Shown: positions 1-8,460 of the stretch, piece by piece
How positions within the stretch are numbered: position 1 is the stretch's first letter
Layout of the letters: each line of letters opens with the position of its first letter
Origin: Nitrincola sp. A-D6
GTDB lineage: Bacteria > Pseudomonadota > Gammaproteobacteria > Pseudomonadales > Balneatricaceae
Assembly: GCF_000764495.1 (NCBI RefSeq)
Contig: NZ_JRLB01000085.1
Location: forward strand, 1 to 32,866
Reading direction: 5' to 3'
Length of the DNA stretch: 32,866 bases
Position numbers and translations under genes: made by a program
Notes under the pieces: generated by a model
Databases searched by the model: none
The model's input: the letters and a program-made list of their open reading frames with translations, nothing else
Told to the model about the DNA's origin: nothing

Positions 1-27
1 CTTACGGCTATTACCCTTCTGTGCTGA

Positions 28-1566
28 GACCGCCGCCTACTGGAATGCTGGATAGCCAAAATCAGCAGCTTTATCGGTTACGGGATGCTGCTATTGGTAC
101 CCGTGGTGAATTTTTATGTGGCACCGGCACTTGGCCACCTTGTCAGCCTGCTGGTCATGCTGACCGCTTTCGCTTATGCCCTGGCGATCATCCTGCAGAA
201 CAAAAAGCGTGTCGCTGAGAGTATCAGTGAACAGGCAGAAAATTCGGATTTTGCCTTTACCAAGATTATTTTAAATATGCTGTCGCGCAGCTGGCACCTG
301 CTGGCAATCGCCTATTTTGCCGGCTTGTTACTGGTTACCGCCATACGTCCCGAAGATGCACTACCGGTGATGCTGCAAGCCAGTATGCAAACCCTGCTGG
401 CTATTGTGGTGGGTCTGTTTATCTCGGCACTGCTGACGCAGGTTATATCCCGTCAGGTACAGGTTCCTGATGAGTTGAAAGCCCGCTTCCCGGCATTACA
501 AGCCCGCTTGAATGAGTTCATCCCCACATCCTTGAAGATAGTACGCCTGGTTATTATGCTGGTGGTGTTCGCTTTTGTACTGGACGCCTGGTCACTGTTT
601 AACTTTACCGCCTGGCTGAGTTCGGAAAGCGGCAGCCGTGTATTAGGCACAGTCCTGACAGTGGTCATTATCCTGCTGATTGCCAAACTAACCTGGATCG
701 CATTTGCCAGTTGGGTTGAGCATAAGTTAAGTCCTACAGGTCGCGGAATTGCCAGTGCCCGTCAGCAAACCCTGCTAAAACTGTTAAGTAACGCCGTTAT
801 GATCGCCCTGATCGTGTTCACGGTCATGATCTCTCTGGCAGAACTTGGGCTGAATATCGGTCCGCTGATTGCCGGTGCCGGGGTCGTAGGCCTGGCCATC
901 GGCTTTGGTGCCCAGACTCTGGTAAAGGATGTTATCACCGGCATTTTTATACAGTTGGAAAATGCCATTAACACGGGTGACGTGGTCACCGCCGATAACA
1001 TTACCGGTACGGCAGAAAACCTTACCATTCGTTCATTAGGGCTACGTGACCGCTTTGGTACCTACCACTTGATTCCCTTCTCTTCCATTACCACTGTATC
1101 CAACTATATGCGTGGCTATGGCTACCATGTCGGTGATTATGGGGTAGCCTATCGCGAAGATACCGATGAAGTCACAACACATCTGCGTACCGCCTTCGAT
1201 GAACTGATGAGTGATCCAGAACAAAGCAAGGATGTTATGGATGAACTGGAAGTTCAGGGTGTCTCCGCACTGGCGGACAGCGCGGTTAATATTCGTGTAC
1301 GCATCAAAACCCTGCCAGGCTCTCAATGGTCAGTCGGTCGCGCCTATAACCGCTTAGTGAAACGCCATCTGGATGCAGCCGGTATAGAGATACCTTTCCC
1401 GCATATGACCCTGTACTTCGGTCAAAACAAGGATGGCTCCGCACCACCAGTACCACTCAATCTGGTCAGTACCCAAGCATCTCGCAACGCTGAAAAGGGT
1501 CTGGAGCAGCAACCGGATGAAGCCCGCTCGAACCCGCAAAGCGGTACTGATTTTGATGAGGTTTAA
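28..1566 (+). CDS. MscS-family mechanosensitive ion channel (5' end missing or frameshifted)
   Basis: Small-conductance mechanosensitive channel family, an inner-membrane channel that releases solutes on hypo-osmotic shock. The frame is open from base 28 and the first ATG is at 85 (493 residues to the stop). Several hydrophobic helices lie in roughly the first 250 residues. They are followed by the glycine/alanine-rich pore helix (around GPLIAGAGVVGLAIGFGAQ) and the beta domain (VKDVITGIFIQLEN, then TGTAENLTIRSLGLRD). It is longer than E. coli MscS (286 residues) and resembles the larger YbiO/YbdG type with extra N-terminal helices. No ribosome binding site precedes the ATG at 85, and a stop lies in frame at 25-27. 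Frame 2 is open from the window edge to about base 54, so the true start is probably upstream with one base lost near 53-55. That join is inference; the family call is secure. Confidence 0.85.
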   Translation, partial: DRRLLECWIAKISSFIGYGMLLLVPVVNFYVAPALGHLVSLLVMLTAFAYALAIILQNKKRVAESISEQAENSDFAFTKIILNMLSRSWHLLAIAYFAGLLLVTAIRPEDALPVMLQASMQTLLAIVVGLFISALLTQVISRQVQVPDELKARFPALQARLNEFIPTSLKIVRLVIMLVVFAFVLDAWSLFNFTAWLSSESGSRVLGTVLTVVIILLIAKLTWIAFASWVEHKLSPTGRGIASARQQTLLKLLSNAVMIALIVFTVMISLAELGLNIGPLIAGAGVVGLAIGFGAQTLVKDVITGIFIQLENAINTGDVVTADNITGTAENLTIRSLGLRDRFGTYHLIPFSSITTVSNYMRGYGYHVGDYGVAYREDTDEVTTHLRTAFDELMSDPEQSKDVMDELEVQGVSALADSAVNIRVRIKTLPGSQWSVGRAYNRLVKRHLDAAGIEIPFPHMTLYFGQNKDGSAPPVPLNLVSTQASRNAEKGLEQQPDEARSNPQSGTDFDEV

Positions 1567-1585
1567 CTCAAATCGCTGTCAGTGA

Positions 1586-1630
1586 GGTGCTGTAGCCGCT
1601 AGCGTGTTATACCTTAGTCGCTGCAGCACC
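1586..1630 (+). terminator. Hairpin after the MscS-family gene
   Basis: An 11-bp stem (GGTGCTGTAGC at 1586-1596 with GCTGCAGCACC at 1620-1630, one wobble pair) encloses a smaller CGCTAGCG hairpin. A run of eight T lies only at about 1649-1656, not directly against the stem. It may end transcription of the channel gene, but it is not a textbook terminator. Confidence 0.4.
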
Positions 1631-1714
1631 GGGTCATATTACATTGCATATTAGCTTTTTTTTGTTTAACATCAGTCGGTTAAATTTTATACACTCAGAA
1701 CCGGAGCATCCCCT

Positions 1715-2719
1715 GTGTCACAGCCCATCCCTGTCGTTATCTGCGATGACTCCCAGCTCGCCAGAAACCAAATGGGTCGTGCCCTGAAGCACTGGAATGT
1801 TGATATTACCTTTGCTGAGCATGGTCTCAAAGCGCTTGAAGCGATACGTCAGGGCAAGGGGCACCTGCTGTTTCTTGACCTGACCATGCCGATTATGGAT
1901 GGTTATGAGGTACTCGAGCGTATCCGGCGCGATGATTTGCCCTGCCTGACCGTGGTTGTATCAGGTGATGTACAACAGAATGCCCGCAAGCGGGTTATGG
2001 CACTGGGAGCACTTGGATTTATTGCCAAGCCTATCAGTGCAGAGCTACTGGCGAGCTCTCTGAAAGAGTACGGACTGATTGATGAGCTGGAACCTGGCAA
2101 TTCAGATACACCCGTCGGCGAACCACTACATATACCTGACAGCCTTACTGACTCGGTACAGGAAGTAGCCAATATCGCTATGGGCCGCACCGCCAGCCAG
2201 CTGGCAGACATACTGAAACGCTTTATTCACCTGCCTGTTCCCCGTGTTGATCGTATCAGCACCACAGATCTGGCCAGTGCTCTCAAGAACGCCACAGGTA
2301 ATCAACCCGCCACGACCGTCTGTCAAGGCTTCTGCGCTCCAGGTATAGCGGGTGAAGCTCTGCTTATATTTCAAGATACCTCAATTATTGAGCTGGCTAA
2401 TCTATTGCATTACCAAGGCGAGCTAACTGAAACCACTGAACGGGCCGTGCTGATGGATATCGCTAACGTACTGACCGGCGCGTTCCTTTCCAATTTCAGT
2501 AAACTCCTGGACCTGTCACTCAGTCGGGGGACGCCACATGTTCTTGGGTTTCATTCTGAACCCTTTAGGCTTGAGCACAGCCCTGCTGCGACTGAGCAGC
2601 TGCTGTGTATTGAGATCGACTATCAGATCGGTGATGATACAACTCACTGTGACCTGCTGATGCTATTTACGCAAGACTCTTTGCCTGCGTTAACAGAGCG
2701 CCTGGAGCTGCTGAAATGA
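1715..2719 (+). CDS. Response regulator: REC domain fused to a CheC-type domain
   Basis: 334 residues, GTG start at 1715 with GGAG about nine bases upstream. Residues 5-120 form a receiver domain with acidic pocket D11/D12, phosphoacceptor D55 (LFLDLTMP) and conserved K105 (IAKPI). Residues 140-334 resemble the CheC/CheX/FliY phosphatase fold. The motif D-x3-E-x2-N is complete at D146/E150/N153; the second copy is altered, with D248 in the Glu position and N251 kept. CheC proteins remove phosphate from CheY, so this protein could dephosphorylate its own receiver or another one; that is inference. The stop overlaps the start of the diguanylate cyclase gene by 4 bp (ATGA), implying translational coupling. 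The domain call is firm; the biological role is unknown. Confidence 0.85.
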   Translation: MSQPIPVVICDDSQLARNQMGRALKHWNVDITFAEHGLKALEAIRQGKGHLLFLDLTMPIMDGYEVLERIRRDDLPCLTVVVSGDVQQNARKRVMALGALGFIAKPISAELLASSLKEYGLIDELEPGNSDTPVGEPLHIPDSLTDSVQEVANIAMGRTASQLADILKRFIHLPVPRVDRISTTDLASALKNATGNQPATTVCQGFCAPGIAGEALLIFQDTSIIELANLLHYQGELTETTERAVLMDIANVLTGAFLSNFSKLLDLSLSRGTPHVLGFHSEPFRLEHSPAATEQLLCIEIDYQIGDDTTHCDLLMLFTQDSLPALTERLELLK

Positions 2720-3672
2720 ATGAGTCGCGCCCAACAGAACTGCATACCCTGCACTGGCAGATGAGTTTGCTGGATAACCTCGATGTTGGACTACTGGTAC
2801 TCGACAGTGATTTCAACATTGCGTTATGGAATAACTTTATGGTGAATCATTCCGGACTCCCCAGTAGCCGGGTGCATGGACAGCCTTTGTTCCATTTATT
2901 TCCTGAACTGGATACCCTGTGGTTCAAGCGTAAGCTGAACAGCGTGCTAACATTACACAACCCGGCTTTTATGACCTGGGAAGAGCGCCCCTGGTTATTT
3001 CGTTTCAAGAGTTATCGTCCAATTACCGGATCAGCACGCTGGATGTACCAGAATATTACCCTGATTCCACTGACCTCCCCGGACGGAAAAATCCGACAGA
3101 TAGGTCTGATCATATACGATGTTACTGATGAGGCTGTAAGCCGCCAGGCACTGGAGAGTGCCAATCAGGAGTTAGGCAAACTCAGTCGTACAGACCATTT
3201 AACTGGCTTAAACAATCGGGGCTATTGGGAGTCGTGCCTGCAACAGGAGTTTGACCGTTTTGTCCGAACCCAACAGCCCACTTCATTGATCTTGCTGGAT
3301 ATCGATCACTTTAAGCAGGTGAATGACACCCAGGGCCATCTGGCTGGCGATGCCGTTATTCGTCAACTGGCAGACATTATCCGCCAAATGATCCGCACCA
3401 CCGATATTGCCGGACGTTATGGTGGTGAAGAGTTCGGCATACTCCTGCTGAATACGCCAGCCGCTAATGCCGAAATTCTGGCCGACCGCCTTCGCTACAT
3501 GGTAGAAACCCAACCCATTCCTTACGAGGGTGAGCAACTGATGGTCACTATCAGTTTAGGTATTGCGGCTGCCGATAACAGCTTTACTGATTATCAGAGC
3601 TGGCTGGAGAAGGCCGATCAATCCCTCTATCAAGCCAAGGCAAGAGGCCGTAACCAATTTGTGACCCTGTGA
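2716..3672 (+). CDS. PAS-GGDEF diguanylate cyclase
   Basis: Predicted to make cyclic di-GMP from two GTP. 318 residues, no membrane segment and no signal peptide. A PAS-like sensor domain covers about residues 15-140, followed by a short coiled linker. The GGDEF domain covers about 155-318 (DHLTGLNNRGYW, then DIDHFKQVND). The active-site loop is GGEEF at 236-240, a functional variant. An inhibitory I-site RTTD sits at 227-230, five residues before it, so product feedback inhibition is expected. The ATG overlaps the stop of the REC-CheC gene, and nth starts 10 bp after its stop, so the three may share a transcript. The physical coupling suggests the REC-CheC protein regulates this cyclase; that is inference. 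Confidence 0.92.
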   Translation: MNESRPTELHTLHWQMSLLDNLDVGLLVLDSDFNIALWNNFMVNHSGLPSSRVHGQPLFHLFPELDTLWFKRKLNSVLTLHNPAFMTWEERPWLFRFKSYRPITGSARWMYQNITLIPLTSPDGKIRQIGLIIYDVTDEAVSRQALESANQELGKLSRTDHLTGLNNRGYWESCLQQEFDRFVRTQQPTSLILLDIDHFKQVNDTQGHLAGDAVIRQLADIIRQMIRTTDIAGRYGGEEFGILLLNTPAANAEILADRLRYMVETQPIPYEGEQLMVTISLGIAAADNSFTDYQSWLEKADQSLYQAKARGRNQFVTL

Positions 3673-3682
3673 TAACCAACCC

Positions 3683-4315
3683 ATGAATGCTGACAAACGT
3701 TACCAGATATTTTCGCGATTACGCGAGCAGAATCCTGAGCCCCGCACAGAATTGGAATACCAAACGCCATTTGAACTGCTGATTGCCGTGATGCTATCAG
3801 CGCAGGCTACGGATGTTAGTGTTAATAAGGCTACCCGCAAGCTGTTTCCTATCGCTAATACACCTGAAACACTTCTGCAGCTGGGTGTGGCAGGTGTCAA
3901 AGACTATATCCGCACCATCGGCCTGTTTAACACCAAGGCTGAAAATGTGATCAAAACCTGCGCCCTGTTACTGAGTGAGCATCAGGGTGAGGTGCCACAA
4001 ACACGTGAAGCACTGGAAAAACTTCCAGGTGTCGGGCGTAAAACAGCGAATGTGGTTTTGAACACCGCATTCGGCCAACCGGTAATGGCGGTAGATACGC
4101 ATATTTTTCGTGTTTCTAACCGCACAGGGATCGCCAAAGGCAAAACTGTGCTGGACGTTGAGCAACGCCTTATGCGCTTTATACCCGCTGAATTTTTACT
4201 GGATGCACATCACTGGCTGATTTTGCACGGACGCTATATCTGTACTGCCCGAAAACCACGCTGCAGCGCTTGCGCAATTGAAGATCTGTGTGAATTCAAA
4301 GATAAAACTGAGTAG
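3683..4315 (+). CDS. nth: Endonuclease III (DNA glycosylase/AP lyase)
   Basis: Base excision repair enzyme that removes oxidised pyrimidines and cleaves the abasic site. 210 residues, close to E. coli Nth (211). The helix-hairpin-helix LPGVGRKTANVV carries catalytic Lys120, and Asp138 follows in AVDTHIFR; both fall at the E. coli positions. The C-terminal [4Fe-4S] loop C-x6-C-x2-C-x5-C is complete (C187, C194, C197, C203). It begins 10 bp after the diguanylate cyclase stop with only a weak ribosome binding site, consistent with readthrough from that gene. In many gammaproteobacteria nth follows the rnf operon; here it does not. Confidence 0.96.
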   Translation: MNADKRYQIFSRLREQNPEPRTELEYQTPFELLIAVMLSAQATDVSVNKATRKLFPIANTPETLLQLGVAGVKDYIRTIGLFNTKAENVIKTCALLLSEHQGEVPQTREALEKLPGVGRKTANVVLNTAFGQPVMAVDTHIFRVSNRTGIAKGKTVLDVEQRLMRFIPAEFLLDAHHWLILHGRYICTARKPRCSACAIEDLCEFKDKTE

Positions 4316-4346
4316 TTATATACAGGCACAGGTTACTCACATTATC

Positions 4347-4355
4347 TGTGGATAA
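4347..4355 (-). promoter_or_regulatory. Single perfect DnaA box
   Basis: TTATCCACA on the minus strand, just past the nth stop codon. It is a perfect match to the DnaA 9-mer, but it stands alone and a 9-mer is expected by chance now and then. I attach little weight to it. Confidence 0.25.
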
Positions 4356-4498
4356 ATCTGTGATTAGTTTTTGGATGAATAGCGCAACTCGGCGCAGCAT
4401 GGGGCTTTCAGCGAATTGATACAAAAACAGCCAGATCAAATATATTCTATTAATATCAATACGTTAGGATAGTCAATAGGGATGGTGTTGAATTTCTT

Positions 4499-4512
4499 TT
4501 GATCTGGATCAA
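4499..4512. promoter_or_regulatory. FNR/Anr-type binding site in a convergent gap
   Basis: TTGATCTGGATCAA is a perfect TTGAT-N4-ATCAA dyad, the consensus for the oxygen-sensing FNR/Anr regulators. It lies between the 3' ends of nth and the nrd-linked ferredoxin, where no annotated gene starts. A minus-strand TATCCT (4471-4466) is one weak candidate -10. No protein-coding frame of convincing quality follows in either direction. See the findings. Confidence 0.6.
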
Positions 4513-4523
4513 TCAATTTGTGT

Positions 4524-4569
4524 CAAGCCTTTTCGCATGTGCAAAACTTAAAAATAAGGCTTGTTTTTT
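4524..4569 (+). terminator. Rho-independent-like terminator on the plus strand
   Basis: An 8-bp stem (CAAGCCTT at 4524-4531 with AAGGCTTG at 4556-4563) is followed at once by TTTTTT. The loop is long, about 24 bases. It lies 210 bp past nth and 12 bp past the FNR box, and would end plus-strand transcription before it runs against the nrd operon. The 297-bp gap (4316-4612) otherwise holds only the DnaA and FNR boxes listed here. Confidence 0.5.
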
Positions 4570-4612
4570 ATGTACTTTCAGTGCAGAAGGGAGGTAAAAA
4601 CAGAGCTGCAAG

Positions 4613-4877
4613 TTAATCCGGCAGCTCTATTTCAATATGTGATGTCGGGCGACAGCAGCAAGTCAGTATCTCATCCTCTTTCAAATCAACCAGAGCGTCC
4701 TGTACGGGCTCTACCTGGCCATCCAGCAGCCTGACCTTACAGGTACCACAGTAGCCCCCCCCGGCAATTGTAGGGGGCTGGAATCTGCTGCGCTTCCAAC
4801 GCATCCAACAGGGAGAACTCATACTGATAATAAAAGGTATGAAAGTTATTAACCTTGATTCGCGGAATACCAGCCAT
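4613..4877 (-). CDS. NrdAB-linked 2Fe-2S ferredoxin (YfaE-like), frameshifted
   Basis: Small plant-type ferredoxin that in E. coli (YfaE) maintains the diferric-tyrosyl cofactor of NrdB. The ATG at 4877 lies 8 bp after the nrdB stop, with an AGGAA ribosome binding site overlapping that stop. As given, the frame ends early at a run of eight G (minus strand, 4755-4762). With seven G it reads through to 87 residues. The restored protein has the cluster ligands C38, C43, C46 (CRGGYCGTC) and a C73-C75 cluster (LTCCC) supplying the fourth. The context, third gene after nrdA and nrdB, fits the YfaE role. This is the only frame break here caused by an extra rather than a missing base; run-length error or real slippage are both possible. 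Confidence 0.85.
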
Positions 4878-4885
4878 AGTGTTCC

Positions 4886-6016
4886 TCAGAGATCAAAGCC
4901 ATCAAAGTCTTCGGTTTCCACATCATTATCGATCTGACCAACCAGATAAGAGCTGATCTCCGACTCCTGAGGTGCCACCTGTACATTGTCACTGATCAGC
5001 CAGGCATTCATCCAGGGCAAAGGATTCTGCCGTGCAGGAAAGATATCCTCAAGACCCAAAGCACGTATCCTGACATTGGTGATGTACTCAACGTAATCAC
5101 TCAAAATACGCGCATTCAGACCAATCATGGAGCCCTGACTGAATAGATAGACTGCCCAGTCTTTTTCCTGCTGAGCCGCTTCCTGGAAAATAGCGATTAC
5201 CTCCTGACGACACTCAATGGCTATTTTTTTGAAATCAGGATCATCACGACCCGAAGCCAAAATATTCAGCATCTGTTGCGTACCCGTCAGGTGCAAGGCT
5301 TCATCACGGGCAATCAGACGAATAATCTTGGCATTGCCTTCCATAATGGCGCGTTCAGCAAAGGCAAAGGAGCAGGCAAAACTAACATAGAAGCGAATGG
5401 CCTCCAGTACGTTCACCGACACCAGTGTCAGATAGAGTTTCTTTTTCAGATTGTACAGACTGGCATCCAGTGTACGGCCATCTACTTCCTTAACGCCCGG
5501 ACCATAGAGGCTATAGACCGTCACCAGCTCGATAAACTCATCATACAGACGCGTGACTGATTCGGCCCGACGCACAATTTCCGGATTGGTCACTATCTCA
5601 TCAAACACCACCGAGGGCTCAGTGATGATATTACGGATAATATGCGTGTAAGAGCGGCTGTGAATGGTTTCACTGAAGGCCCAGGTTTCAAACCAGGTTT
5701 CCAGCTCCGGTAACGAGACTACCGGCAGGAAAGCGATATTGGGAGAGCGGCCTTGCACTGAGTCCAGTAGTGTCTGGTACTTAAGATTGCTCAGAAATAT
5801 ATGCTTTTCATGCTCTGGCATATCTGAAAAATCTTTACGATCCTTGGTCAGGTCAACCTCTTCCGGACGCCAGAAAAAAGACAACTGCTTTTCGATCAGT
5901 TTTTCGAAAATCGGGTACTTCTGTCTGTCATAACGAGCAACATTGACACTGCGTCCGAAAAACATCGGCTCAAGTGTGGCATCGTGATCACTGGTACTGA
6001 ATGTTGAATATGACAT
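4886..6016 (-). CDS. nrdB: Ribonucleotide reductase class Ia, beta subunit
   Basis: Carries the diiron centre and tyrosyl radical that start catalysis in NrdA. The ATG at 6016 gives 376 residues, the same length as E. coli NrdB, and the N-terminus MSYSTFS aligns with E. coli MAYTTFS. A TTG 33 bases upstream keeps the frame but has no ribosome binding site and adds residues the family lacks, so I reject it. Iron ligands D85, E116 and H119 and the radical tyrosine Y123 are present ([12 protein letters not shown]; one higher than the E. coli numbering, which omits Met1). The later RDEALH ligands are also present. The C-terminal acidic tail that docks to NrdA is kept. It lies 58 bp after nrdA and 8 bp before the ferredoxin gene, so it is the middle gene of an operon. 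Confidence 0.97.
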   Translation of the reverse strand: MSYSTFSTSDHDATLEPMFFGRSVNVARYDRQKYPIFEKLIEKQLSFFWRPEEVDLTKDRKDFSDMPEHEKHIFLSNLKYQTLLDSVQGRSPNIAFLPVVSLPELETWFETWAFSETIHSRSYTHIIRNIITEPSVVFDEIVTNPEIVRRAESVTRLYDEFIELVTVYSLYGPGVKEVDGRTLDASLYNLKKKLYLTLVSVNVLEAIRFYVSFACSFAFAERAIMEGNAKIIRLIARDEALHLTGTQQMLNILASGRDDPDFKKIAIECRQEVIAIFQEAAQQEKDWAVYLFSQGSMIGLNARILSDYVEYITNVRIRALGLEDIFPARQNPLPWMNAWLISDNVQVAPQESEISSYLVGQIDNDVETEDFDGFDL

Positions 6017-6074
6017 AACCCTTGCTCTTGCTCCTTGTGTGAGACTCAAGTATTACTAAAGATGGGCCTGGGCT

Positions 6075-8339
6075 TTACAGCTTGCAGGCACCCCCTTCGC
6101 AACCCGCATCATCCTGCTGGTCTGACGCCCCATCACGGGTGTTATGGTAATAGAGTGTTTTCAGGCCATATTTATAGGCAGTCAGCAAATCTTTCATCAA
6201 CTGCTTCATCGGCACCTTGTCACCGGGGAAACGGGTTGGGTCATAGTTGGTATTGGCTGAAATCGCCTGGTCGACGAACTTCTGCATAATACCCACTAAC
6301 TGCAGATAGCCTTCATTATTGGGTATATCCCAGAGCAATTCGTATTGATCGCGTAATTCCAGATACTCCGGAACTACCTGCTTCATGATCCCGTCTTTGC
6401 TGGATTTAACTGATACGAAACCACGTGGTGGCTCAATGCCATTGGTGGAATTAGTGATCTGTGACGAGGTTTCACAGGGCATCAGTGCCGTCAGTGTAGA
6501 GTTACGCAACCCAAATTCACGGATATCTTCACGCAAGGTTTCCCAGAAGTAATGCAGCGGCTCTTCGCAGAAACTATCGATATCACGCTTGTAGGTATCA
6601 ATGGGCAACAACCCTTTAGCATAAGTGGTTTCATTGAATTTAGGACACGCGCCCATCTCTTTTGCCAGTTGGTTTGAAGCTTTAAGCAAGAAGTATTGAA
6701 TAGCTTCAAAGGTACGGTGAACCAAACCATTTGCCGAACCATCGGAATAACGCACGCCATTTTTTGCCAGATAATAGGCCAGGTTAGTTACGCCCACACC
6801 CAGGGTACGGCGGTTTTCAGTGGCATTATAAGCGGCTGGAATCGGATAGTCCTGATAGTCCAGCAGGTTATCCAGGGCGCGAACAATCAAGTCAGCCAGA
6901 TCTTCCAATTCATCCAGGGATGCCAGCGCACCCAGATTGAAGGCTGACAGGGTGCAGAGCGCAATCTCGCCTTCCGGATCATTCACATCCTGTAGCGGCT
7001 TGGTTGGCAGTGCAATCTCCAGACAGAGATTAGACTGACGCACAGGTGCTACAGCCGGATCAAATGGGCTATGGGTATTACAGTGATCGACGTTCTGAAT
7101 ATAGATACGGCCGGTGGAAGCACGTTCAGCTGCCAGCAGACCAAACAACTCAACCGCTTTAATTGTCTGTTTACGAATGTCAGGCTGCTGTTCATACATC
7201 ACATACAGACGTTCAAACTCATCCTGATCGGCAAAGAAAGCCTCATACAAACCGGGTACTTCATGCGGACTAAACAGGGTAATATTTTCACCCTTGATCA
7301 GACGCTGGTACATGAGCTTGTTGATCTGCACGCCATAGTCGATATGGCGCACACGGTTCTCTTCCACACCCCGATTGTTCTTCAGCACCAACAGGGACTC
7401 AACCTCCAGATGCCAGATCGGATAAAACAGGGTTGCGGCACCGCCACGAACACCACCCTGCGAACAGGATTTAACCGCCGTCTGAAAATGCTTATAAAAA
7501 GGAATGCAGCCGGTATGGAAGGCTTCACCATTGCGGATCGGGCTGCCGATGGCACGGATACGGCCTGCGTTAATCCCTATGCCAGCACGCTGAGAAACAT
7601 ATTTAACAATCGCACCGGCTGTAGCATTAATGGAATCCAGACTGTCATCGGTTTCAATCAAAACACAGGAACTAAACTGACGAGTCGGTGTGCGCACACC
7701 CGCCATAATCGGCGTAGGCAGTGACAGCTTGAATAAAGAGGTCGCATCATAAAAGCGCTTGACATAACTTAGACGAGTTTCTTGTGGGTAACGGCTGAAC
7801 AGGCATGCCGAAACCAGCATATACAGAATCTGTGGAGACTCATACACCTTCCCGGTTACCCGATTCTGAACCAGATACTTACCTTCCAACTGTTTAACAG
7901 CCGCGTAGCTGAAGTTCATATCGCGGCTATGGTCGATGTATGCATTCAACTCATCAAATTCGGCCTGGGTGTAGTCTTCAATGAGGTGTTTATCGTAACG
8001 CTGTGCATCCACTAACTGACTTACATGCGTGTAAAGATCCGGCGCTTCAAAACAACCGAACGCACGTTTACGTAGATGAAAGATAGCCAGGCGAGCGGCA
8101 AGATATTGATAGTCTGGTGCTTCTTCTGAAATCAAGTCGGCAGCCGATTTGATCAGAGTTTCGTGAATATCTGCAGTTTTGATACCATCATAGAACTGGA
8201 TGTGTGCACTCAGCTCAACCTGAGAAACGGATACATTTTGAAGCCCTTCCGCAGCCCAGATGATGACCCGGTGAATCTTCTCCAGATCAATAGGTTCCCG
8301 ACGTCCATCCCGCTTGGTTACCATCAGATTTTTCTGCAT
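6075..8339 (-). CDS. nrdA: Ribonucleotide reductase class Ia, alpha subunit
   Basis: Catalytic subunit that reduces ribonucleoside diphosphates to deoxyribonucleotides. 754 residues (E. coli 761). The N-terminal ATP-cone (about 5-95) gives dATP feedback control. Active-site residues fall at the E. coli positions: C225, N437, C439, E441 and C462. The C-terminal redox pair is C747 and C752 in CEGGAC, re-reduced by thioredoxin or glutaredoxin. The region is uninterrupted, unlike many neighbours. The start ATG at 8339 has a GGAAGAG-like site upstream. Tandem NrdR boxes 75-121 bp upstream predict repression by NrdR when dATP is plentiful. First gene of nrdA-nrdB-ferredoxin. Confidence 0.97.
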   Translation of the reverse strand: MQKNLMVTKRDGRREPIDLEKIHRVIIWAAEGLQNVSVSQVELSAHIQFYDGIKTADIHETLIKSAADLISEEAPDYQYLAARLAIFHLRKRAFGCFEAPDLYTHVSQLVDAQRYDKHLIEDYTQAEFDELNAYIDHSRDMNFSYAAVKQLEGKYLVQNRVTGKVYESPQILYMLVSACLFSRYPQETRLSYVKRFYDATSLFKLSLPTPIMAGVRTPTRQFSSCVLIETDDSLDSINATAGAIVKYVSQRAGIGINAGRIRAIGSPIRNGEAFHTGCIPFYKHFQTAVKSCSQGGVRGGAATLFYPIWHLEVESLLVLKNNRGVEENRVRHIDYGVQINKLMYQRLIKGENITLFSPHEVPGLYEAFFADQDEFERLYVMYEQQPDIRKQTIKAVELFGLLAAERASTGRIYIQNVDHCNTHSPFDPAVAPVRQSNLCLEIALPTKPLQDVNDPEGEIALCTLSAFNLGALASLDELEDLADLIVRALDNLLDYQDYPIPAAYNATENRRTLGVGVTNLAYYLAKNGVRYSDGSANGLVHRTFEAIQYFLLKASNQLAKEMGACPKFNETTYAKGLLPIDTYKRDIDSFCEEPLHYFWETLREDIREFGLRNSTLTALMPCETSSQITNSTNGIEPPRGFVSVKSSKDGIMKQVVPEYLELRDQYELLWDIPNNEGYLQLVGIMQKFVDQAISANTNYDPTRFPGDKVPMKQLMKDLLTAYKYGLKTLYYHNTRDGASDQQDDAGCEGGACKL

Positions 8340-8413
8340 AACACCGCTCTTCCGTATATCAAATATTCATGGGGTAACCAGCCCGAAACAGCTGGTCACT
8401 TTTTAGCCTGAAA

Positions 8414-8429
8414 ACACAATATATAGTGT
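8414..8429 (-). promoter_or_regulatory. NrdR box 1
   Basis: ACACAATATATAGTGT matches the NrdR consensus acaCwAtATaTwgtgt at every position. It lies 75-90 bp upstream of the nrdA start. The TATATAT core may overlap the nrdA -10 region, so bound NrdR would block RNA polymerase. Confidence 0.88.
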
Positions 8430-8444
8430 ACACATCTCAAGTTG

Positions 8445-8460
8445 ACACCAAATATAGATA
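8445..8460 (-). promoter_or_regulatory. NrdR box 2
   Basis: ACACCAAATATAGATA is a weaker match to the same consensus, starting exactly 31 bp from box 1. NrdR sites are normally paired about 31-32 bp apart (three helical turns), so the spacing supports both sites. Confidence 0.78.

Noticed and set aside
4347..4355. DnaA box as part of a replication origin or nrd control by DnaA
   Set aside because: Only one box, in a gap at the wrong end of the nrd operon, with no AT-rich unwinding element or further boxes.
6017..6049. NrdB start at the TTG at 6049
   Set aside because: No ribosome binding site, and the added residues are absent from NrdB; the ATG at 6016 gives the exact E. coli length.
7071..7724. 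Long open frame of 217 codons on the plus strand inside nrdA
   Set aside because: It is antisense to a fully conserved part of nrdA, has no ribosome binding site and its protein resembles no family.
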